This document shows, piece by piece, positions 45,205 to 64,000 of a DNA stretch of 64,000 bases. Source of the stretch: Catonia carolina (lineage: Eukaryota > Arthropoda > Insecta > Hemiptera > Achilidae). The number at the start of each line of letters is the position of its first letter. The stretch's first letter is position 1. The translations under genes were made by a program, and so were the position numbers. Location: positions 26,988,393-27,052,392 of the forward strand of contig JAQMRL010000006.1 in NCBI GenBank assembly GCA_035578175.1, given 5' to 3'. A model generated the notes under the pieces. It made no database searches. It was not told where the DNA came from and saw only the letters and a list, made by a program, of their open reading frames with translations.

Positions 45205-46790
45205 ATAAAAATGTGTTATTAAAATACTACCTATATTATTAACTTATAATTTCTTAACATGTTCTACACTTCTTCTGGAGTCTCCTGGATGTAATTAATA
45301 AAAAAAGGGAAGTGATTAAATTGAGTAAAACGTCTGCTCTTTAGGTCATTGGGAAGTTAAGAGAATCAGTGAGTGATAAAGTCACAGTGTGGGCTTTAAA
45401 ATTTATATGTAACACAATTTACATGATATTTCAGACAGAAATATTATTTAGTAGAACTTCACTTTCATATATTCTGTTCAACGCCTTCATTTTTTTATTG
45501 TTGTTAACTGTATCCAGGAGACATTAACACTACGCTAAATTCATTTTAATACTTTTATATCATTACTACTTGTTTGCTTCAAAAAGCTTGTTTAATAATT
45601 ATTACAAACCGAAACTAAAAATCAAAAAATATGAAAAACATCTTTGTACCATAGTTTTAAATAATAGTACTAAAAAAATATCTGGCAACAAACTGTACAA
45701 TAATTACCAAAAGGCCCTTAATTAAACTGTAGGGCCTACTACAGTTTATATTCAACTTAATGTAATTGTAATTCTGCTTGTTTAGTACATTGTACACTGT
45801 AGCACTTAAACCAACTCAAGCACTCTGTAATAGTGTATACAAAACCTATTACCCCTTTTTGACAATGCAAGATTTAATCACAATGACAGAGGATGTTTAT
45901 TTGCGTATTATAGTGTAACTAGTTTATTTACCTCGGTTTGCTAATGCTGTAATATGAGCTTAAATGTTGTAGGTTATCAAAGGTACGTCTACTATAAGGG
46001 CCTTGCAAAATTATTTCATTTTAACACAACTAGTAACAACCTATTTCGTTAAAATAATTACAAAAGTGGTATCACTCGGTTAATTTCACTCAAAAACATC
46101 CATTAATATTTTTCCTAAACTATTTTTAACATTAAAATTGGTTAGACAAAACTATTAACCTAAAAATTATGCAAAATTAAACATTTAAAAACTTTTTTAC
46201 AATTTAATATAAGTATGGATCAATTTAAATATCACTTACCTAACTTCAACACAAAAATCGAGGTTTTAAACACAATTACACCAACACAGTACATTTCACT
46301 TATCTATCTGCTCTGCTATTGGCTGAAATTGTAATGCTCAGCTACCCCAAATGCAAGAGCAAAATCGCATCTAATTAAAATAACATTTAACTATGATAGT
46401 TTATATGATAACGCACTGAATTACATACGAGTACCGAAATTGCATATTACTGAACCATAAGCATACGTAAACACAAATACCGTATGTTGATATAACATGA
46501 AAATTTGTCGCCGGTGAACTAGACAGCCCATACAGTAGTCTCCATTCACGTTAGACTCGTTCTTCCAACCGTGCGATCATGTGATTTGTTTACATCAGTT
46601 CCGAGGTGGAACAAAGTAGTACTGCATAAGTAATAACATTGCGACATAACAAAACTCCGATATTTAAAGCACATAACTATACCGCGGTTGATTATATTGA
46701 ACTGCGTTTTAATATAATAAAGCCACATAATATTTTATGTAGTTACTAACTAAATCGCTATAAGATTAACCTAATAGGCACTATTTACTG
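45205..46790. other. AT-rich DNA without recognised feature
   Basis: No frame over 60 codons with a signature, no repeat family member seen. Confidence 0.5.
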
Positions 46791-46794
46791 CCGC

Positions 46795-47100
46795 AGTAAA
46801 TTTGAATCTTCTCTGTTACGTGCCTACCACTTTTAACTCCACTTCCCCCCTTGTGAGCGTATACACGCACACACACACATTCATTGAACATTAACATTCT
46901 CGTTGTTTTATTTGTTTGCTTTTGTTATTTTTATTATACACAAATAGGCTTATGTAGTAAATTAATTTAAAAAATCATAGAGGAGACATACTGTAGGCAT
47001 GATCATAGTGCAGTGCCTACTGTAATAATTAATGTCAGGCACAAGGGGAACTGGAGTTAATAGTGGTAGGCATCTAACAGAAAAGATCCGTAAATTTTAT
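46795..47100. mobile_element. Inverted-repeat element, about 305 bp
   Basis: Left arm 46795-46860 and right arm 47036-47100 are inverted copies, sharing GCCTACCACT(T/A)TTAACTCCA. Non-coding, MITE-like. No certain duplication. Confidence 0.65.
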
Positions 47101-47104
47101 AAAT

Positions 47105-49785
47105 GTAATAGAATAATATATTTTAGTTATTTCAAAATAAAGTTAAACGCATACGTCGGTGGAATTGTAGCGAACTATTATTGATATTTTTCATCTGTAA
47201 AAATATTGTGACATTCATTGGGTGGACAATAATGTTTTGACAATTTTGTGAGTTTGTAATTTATTGTTTTTTGGACTAGCGACTATACTCTCTCTTCTCC
47301 TCTAGTATAAGTTATACGGTTCTATTATTCTATTTTGTTCTTATGTGATTTTACTTACCTGGAATATTTTTGTGTTCTTTACCCTTTGCGAACGTTCTAT
47401 AGTAATTTTTATAAAAGTGGCTAGCTTTTCGAAGTCAGTCAGTGTTGAACAGCTGGGTTGTGTTATTTAAAACCTATGTTTTGTTGTATTGAAGTAGTTC
47501 TTCGTAACGGGCAAATAATGCGCAATTGTTATCATGTAAAATAGTAAATGGCCATATTTATTTAAGTTGTACCTTCAGTCATAAAAACATTTTGTAATCA
47601 ACTCAGACCTAATTGTAGTTAAGTAATGTAGATTATTGTAATTTTACAGTTATTTTATCATAAATAAATATTTGTTATACATTTTAAAGGAAATTGTGTT
47701 ATTTATAAATGACTAAATCCTGAAGAGAACCGGAGAAACGTCACAATACATTAATTGAATTTTAAGGTAAAATAAATGTAAACTGTTTTTTTTACATATA
47801 ACATTTATTAGATTTGAATACAGGGCAATTACAGTTAAATTTGCAACAAGCCAACTTGCCACAAAAAATAAACATTAAGTAGCATATTTTTTTATAATTC
47901 CAAAAATCTAGGAATATAAATTAATATTTTTGTAATAGGCTTAGATTCAGTTAGAACGTAAAACAATCCAGAGAGATGTAAACTTTGTGGAAAGTAAAGT
48001 AAATAAAGAAGTTTACTTATTTACACAGTAAAATAAATATAAATTTGTTTTTAACATATTTTAATAAATGTATTATTATAACAATAATTCTAATCAATAA
48101 AATTAGGTAACTTTTATGCGAATCATGCTCAAAATATACAATATTTTTAATAAATAGAATACCTGTATGCAGGTTCATCTACAGTCACATTCAAACAAAA
48201 AAATTAAGTAACCTAATTCGTTACTTAGATTTCTTTGCTTTATCATCACTTAAAAAGAAAAATTTACAGGTAAATTCATGAACTACGAAGAATTTTAATT
48301 TTTGATTCTAAATTATTTATTAGTCTCACAGATCAAAGTAAAATTAACCTAAAACATAAACTACAAAAATACCTAAGTCAGAATTTAAGAAAATAGACAC
48401 ATTAATTTTGAACTAAAACTCAAATCAGAAAAAAATCATTTTTAAAACGAAACACTTAAAATTATATACATTGGCAAGAAATAATAAATATTAAAACTTG
48501 TGTATTAATAAGTTTACAAATTAAGTTCTTAATCGATGGTATATATACAAAAGATAAAATATAATTGAAACACACGATAAATTTTTGTAATCATCCGAAA
48601 AAATAAGTTAAGTATTTATTATATTAAAGTGAAAAGAAGACTTCAAATAAATCTTAAAGGTTATTTTCACAAAAAAGATAAAAATAGCAATGAAAGACAT
48701 AAAGAGATGTAAAACATTATTAATAATAATAATAAGAAGCATGAACATTTTGTTTGAAATAATTCTTAATTATAGTACCACTTATTGCATATTTAAATTA
48801 TGCTAAATCTATATTTTATTCCTAATTAAATTTTTTTTCAGAAGATAATCTAATCTAGAATTTTGACAAGGTAATCTTTACATCGATTACAGCACTTCTG
48901 GTGGCCATCAAAGAAACTACTTCACTGAATTCTTGATACAATTCAGCCTCTTATTATATAAATATAATTCACTACACAAAAAATTAATAAATTATTTACT
49001 TTATTTTACTAATTAATGTATGAAAATATAATAAGTTAATATATGATTAATAACATCATCTTTGGCAATACCAGCAATTTGTTCAATTAATAAAACAATT
49101 GTATTTCTACTATAATTCACTAAATACATGCTAATTTAAGTACATAAACATGAAACCAATTAAATACATTTATAAAAAGCAATTAATTAATTAATATAAG
49201 AAGCAAGAAATACAAAGCTGGGTTAATGAAGAAAACAAAGTTAAAAATCTTTTAATTTAAAAATAAATTATGATCTGTTATTTTAAATGAAGAGTAAATT
49301 ATTACAGACCAATAATTTTCTAAAAAATATAATAATTTTGGAATATGTTTAATAAAACTATTTAAATAATAAAATAAATAATAATTCATTAATTATTAAC
49401 CTGTACATATATTATATAATTATTTTAAGAAAGATAATAATAATATTAATAAAACATTAACGATGAAGTTTGTTGAAATAACTTACCTAATTATTTAAAT
49501 ATTTTATAAAAAGAAAACCCTACTTGCCACTCTACACTTTTATAATGTAAAACTAAATAAATAAAAAACATTCCTAATAAAATACAGAAAACACCATCCA
49601 GAATTGATAGTAAAAATTATTATACGTCTTAAAGTAAACTTATCTCAAATCTTATTACATAATCTGTGACAAGTTTTAATAACACTTTACCAACTATATT
49701 TTTATTGATATTCGTGTTAAATTTGATGATATCTGACAATCAGTATTAAACACCTTAAAATAAATTTATACATTAAATATAAATC
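47105..49785. other. Long AT-rich stretch without recognised feature
   Basis: Only an (AAT)n run near 48720-48735. This is the longest part without a recognised element and lies downstream of the Zasp52-like gene. Confidence 0.5.
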
Positions 49786-49787
49786 AT

Positions 49788-50520
49788 ACAGGTGTATAGA
49801 TAGGGTTATAAACTGCCTAATATTTGCCGATGACCTGATAGTGCTACAGGAGAATGAAGATGACCTGCAGAGAGCACTTTTCATGCTGAACCAACTCTGC
49901 AAAGAATATAAGTTGACAGTTTCGACGAAGAAGACAAAGGTAATGGCATTCAGGGGGAAGGATCCAGTCACAAGTAAAATTGTTATAGATAATAATATTT
50001 TGGAACAGATATCCCCTTTCAGTATCTAGGTTACAACATTACATACCAACAGGATAAAGATGCTTACAAAAAGATGCACAGATTTCAGCAAATATGCGGA
50101 ACTATCCATCGGACTTTAAAAAATAGCACCAGCAAAAACACGAGGGTGAGATTTTATAAAACATTAGCAGTGCCGACCCTACTCTATGGCAGTGAAACTT
50201 GGGTGCTATCAAAGCGAAAGGAGAGTAGATTGCAAGGAACTGAAACGAAATTTCTTCGACATATGTATGGGTGTAGTAGAGAAGATCATTACAGGAATAC
50301 TGAGATAAGGAAAGAACTCAACATCTTCTCTATAAACGACAAGGTATCTCAGAACAAAATGCAGTGGTTAGAGCATATAAACAGAATGAGGGAGGATAGG
50401 ATACCTGAGCAGACACTGGGCTATAAGCCGGAGGGGAGGAGAGAACGAGGACGCCCGTGAAAGAGATGGGCAGATTTGAGAGGCTCAGAACAGGCAGACA
50501 TACCTAATCCTTGAAAGGCA
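49788..50520 (+). pseudogene. L2-like LINE 3' part with RT catalytic motif
   Basis: LIFADDLIVLQENEDDLQRA, KLTVSTKKTKVMAFRGKD, a YLGYNITYQQDKDAYKK stretch, then a 128-codon open frame (50074-50460) with LLYGSETWVLSKRKESRL, FLRHMYGC, WLEHINRMREDR and GRRERGRP. One frameshift near 50010 and a stop at 50458. Comparatively young. Confidence 0.88.
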
Positions 50521-50578
50521 GAAGAAGAAGAAGAAGAAGAAGAAGAAGAAGAAGAAGAAGAAGAAGAAGAAGAAGAAG
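50521..50578 (+). repeat. (GAA)n tail of the LINE
   Basis: About 19 GAA units directly after CCTTGAAAGGCA, the LINE's 3' terminus; a shorter tail of the same kind is at 9018. Confidence 0.9.
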
Positions 50579-50579
50579 G

Positions 50580-51290
50580 TGTGTATATTTTTACAAAATT
50601 TAATTCTGTAAATTCTAAAAAAATTTATTTTATTATTATCTAAAACAAAATGATGTTTTAACAGTACAATGTTTTAAATTTACGATTGCACCTTTACAGG
50701 AATGAATTTATTAATTGAGATTATGTATCTAATATCTCAAACTAATTGAATCTAAGTACTGTACTGTCATGTTAATTGAGATCACCATTGAGATCATTAA
50801 AAATTAATTAATTAATAAATTTATTAATAATAATCACTCTTTATAAATATTATTATAAATATTTTTATCATTCTAGAATACAATTTTTATATTAATTAAT
50901 TGAGTCTTTGAATACTATAATAAATTAATTGAATTATTAATTTTTTACTAAAATTTATTTAAATGTATTCTATTTCACATTACATGATGTAGGGTGCTGC
51001 GAGTTGGGTTTTCTCAAATCAAAAATAAATTCAAATACATTCCAAATTAAAAACAACAATAATCACATTAAGAGAAAAGTATACATGTAGATAAAGAGAA
51101 AAAACAACGAACAGTCAAAGAACAGCATAATAATTATATATTTTATATAGGCCTATACGATTTCATAAACTTATCATGTTATGACATATTTATTTTGTGT
51201 TTTTTTTTGTTCAAGAAATAATATTATTCGTTATTTATCTTGAAGCAATTAAATTAAAATAAGAATTTAAATCTAATGACTAGTAAAAAT
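50580..51290 (-). other. Probable 3' flank or 3' UTR of the Zasp52-like gene
   Basis: AT-rich, no repeat recognised; the transcript end must lie here or further left. Confidence 0.35.
51189..51194 (-). terminator. Candidate poly(A) signal for the Zasp52-like gene
   Basis: TTTATT on the plus strand, AATAAA on the gene's strand, 100 bp downstream of the stop codon. The sequence is AT-rich and the hexamer common, so this is only the nearest plausible signal. A long 3' UTR reaching further left is equally possible. Confidence 0.3.
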
Positions 51291-51293
51291 AAC

Positions 51294-62467
<11,174 letters not shown>

Positions 62468-62587
62468 CTGTTTAAACATGACAACTATTATTAATAAACA
62501 GTTTTCCATAAATTTAACAACATTTTAAAAATTGATTTACTTAATGAATAAGACAGGTATCAAAATCATTTGTGATACATCATAACG

Positions 62588-63090
62588 AACCCAGTGGGTT
62601 GGTCCAGTGGTAAAGTCATCACCGTGAGTCAGCTGTTGAACAGCTGATTGATGTACCGAGACAAAGGTTCCATGGTTCAAATCCTAGTAAAGGTAGTTTT
62701 ATTTATATAGATTTGATTACTAGTTAGTGCGTACTTTGATTTTTTTTTGTTTTACCTCTGACTGTTTTGCAATTTCTGCTAATGCAGATGGTGGAGAATG
62801 ATGGTATATGAAAATGAGTGATGAAATAATGCCAGACCTGACTGGGAATCAAACCTGAGACCGCAGCGTAGAAGCCAGTTGTGTTAACCACTATGCCAAT
62901 GGGCCGGCCATGTACTTTGATGATTGGGTTTAATTAACCACACCCTCTCAAGAATAGTCAGCCTGAGTCTGTACATGACTTCATCTCATTTACATATCAT
63001 ACAATATCATCCTCATCTCAATGGGTGATGGAGTTGTTTATCAATCTTAAATTGAACAGATTGCTACGTACACACCTTAGGGATTACAAA
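62588..63090 (+). mobile_element. SINE-B interrupted by SINE-C
   Basis: Head GGGTTGGTCCAGTGGTAAAG, B box GGTTCAAATCC, tail ACACCTTAGGGATTACAAA. Interrupted at 62741-62911. Lies just upstream of the Zasp52-like exon at 62281-62467, inside the intron. Confidence 0.88.
62741..62911 (-). mobile_element. SINE-C, full-length reference copy
   Basis: 171 bp flanked by GTACTTTGAT (62731-62740, 62912-62921). Minus strand: GGCCGGCCCATTGGCATAGT, decayed B box GGTTTGATTCC, T/A-rich tail. Confidence 0.92.
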
Positions 63091-63094
63091 AAAA

Positions 63095-64000
63095 CATAAT
63101 ACCAAATTACATTTTTTATAAATTTTCATTCGAGGATGTTACATCCATATTTACTTTATTATTATTTTAACCCTTTCTATCCTAGTGTTGTTTTTTTTAC
63201 GTTATTTGTTGCCATATAAACTTGCATCCATATGTTGTTTTAAAACAACATATCTCTGTAGGGTAATTGGGTAATAGAAAAAATTTACAAAAATTTTGTT
63301 GTATTCTTTAAAGTACATGACAAATAATAAATAAAATAATTTTTTTAAATTTAAAAATTTGGGATAGAAAGGGTTAAAAAGGTAATAAGTTAATCAACTG
63401 GATTTTGATTTTAGTAGTGGAGTTACAATTGATTTATTCCTCTTTAAACATTTCTAAAAAAAATTCAAGTACGATTTTCAGTCCTCAACTGAAAATTTGT
63501 CCTAATTAAAAAACAAAATAATTTTCTATGAGTAGTTTTTAAAATCTATGATTCATAAGAAAAAAATATTATTTCTTAAGTTTAGCATCTGAAAATTATC
63601 ATTAACAGTAAGATAAAGTTAACTTATGCAAAATTGTAGAGAATGGGATTTGATTTGAATTTTAATAAAATAAATTTTCTAGCAATAAAAATAGAGGGGG
63701 TAAAATTTTTAAATGGTAGGCTAAGAATTTAAGGGATGTGATGAGCGTAGGTGTACTTAAGGGTAATTTCTACATAAAAATACAGAAGTTCACTAATTGA
63801 CTGAATGATTCACTCTCTCATCACTAATTCTCTGACTTCTCTGACTTAGAGAGCTGAAGTTCGGCACATTTGTTCCTTTGGAATTGAACAAACTAAAACA
63901 TTTTAATTTTGCACCTAAGAGGTAAAACACGTTTTACCTAAAATCAAAAAAATATTATTTCTACACCTCCCCAATTAAATACAGTTCTAAAATTTAGCAT
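63095..64000. other. AT-rich Zasp52 intron, no upstream exon seen
   Basis: I searched for the exon that should supply the first cysteines of the partial LIM domain and did not find it; it should lie past the right edge. Confidence 0.45.

Overview
The window is AT-rich, repeat-laden nuclear DNA of a eukaryote. It is almost certainly an insect: the only host gene I can prove is the 3' end of a Zasp52-type PDZ/LIM muscle Z-disc gene, with GT-AG introns and an insect-like LIM sequence. The order cannot be fixed from the sequence. I see no bacterial genes, CRISPR array, operon, genuine tRNA or rRNA gene. Most open frames are pieces of transposable elements or chance frames in AT-rich DNA.

Host gene. 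Four minus-strand exons (62467-62281, 61922-61802, 57416-57301, 51371-51294) join in frame with GT-AG borders. They encode the last 166 residues of a LIM-domain protein: the end of one LIM domain and two complete ones, stopping at His-Ala-Arg-stop. Earlier exons lie beyond the right edge. Two of the introns are 4.4 and 5.9 kb and are full of transposons, so the last 502 coding bases are spread over 11.2 kb.

The rest is a layered repeat landscape. (1) SINE-A, a 390-400 bp retroposon with an AAC-type tail, has about 16 copies; seven have exact target-site duplications of 9-13 bp. (2) Three tRNA-derived SINE families (B about 327 bp, C about 171 bp, D about 175 bp) have recognisable Pol III B boxes. 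(3) Element E, about 0.93 kb, has ends containing ACTTTCTCTTGCC in inverted orientation, end hairpins and an internal CA microsatellite; there are at least 12 whole or partial copies. (4) 5'-truncated LINE fragments of several clades are present (Jockey-like, R1-like, and several with L2/RTE/CR1-type C-termini). (5) Several TIR elements and MITEs occur: a Tc1/mariner-like relic, a pogo-like MITE, a 135-bp MITE with 8-bp TSD, and others of unknown class.

Layout. 0-5 kb: element E end, transposase relic, SINE-A, a large inverted-repeat structure flanked by direct repeats, and a tandem array grown from SINE-D. 5-9 kb: LINE fragments, a 1.1-kb TIR element, SINE-B. 9-14 kb: LINE tail, pogo-like MITE, mariner-like relic, AT-rich DNA. 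14-21 kb: LINE pieces, elements E, nested SINEs. 21-27 kb: LINE tail, a TIR element carrying a 36-bp minisatellite, SINE-A, R1-like fragment. 28-36 kb: elements E, nested SINE-B, a 113-bp satellite inside TIR-like ends. 36-46 kb: SINE-D, LINE-in-LINE, SINE-A-in-SINE-A, MITEs. 46-51 kb: mostly AT-rich single-copy-looking DNA and an L2-like LINE. 51-64 kb: Zasp52 exons with transposon-filled introns.

The most unusual material is repeat biology: three different mobile elements have each become, or contain, tandem arrays, and dated nestings are readable from intact target duplications. I found no evidence of a new multi-gene system. Family names A-E, J and K are local labels.
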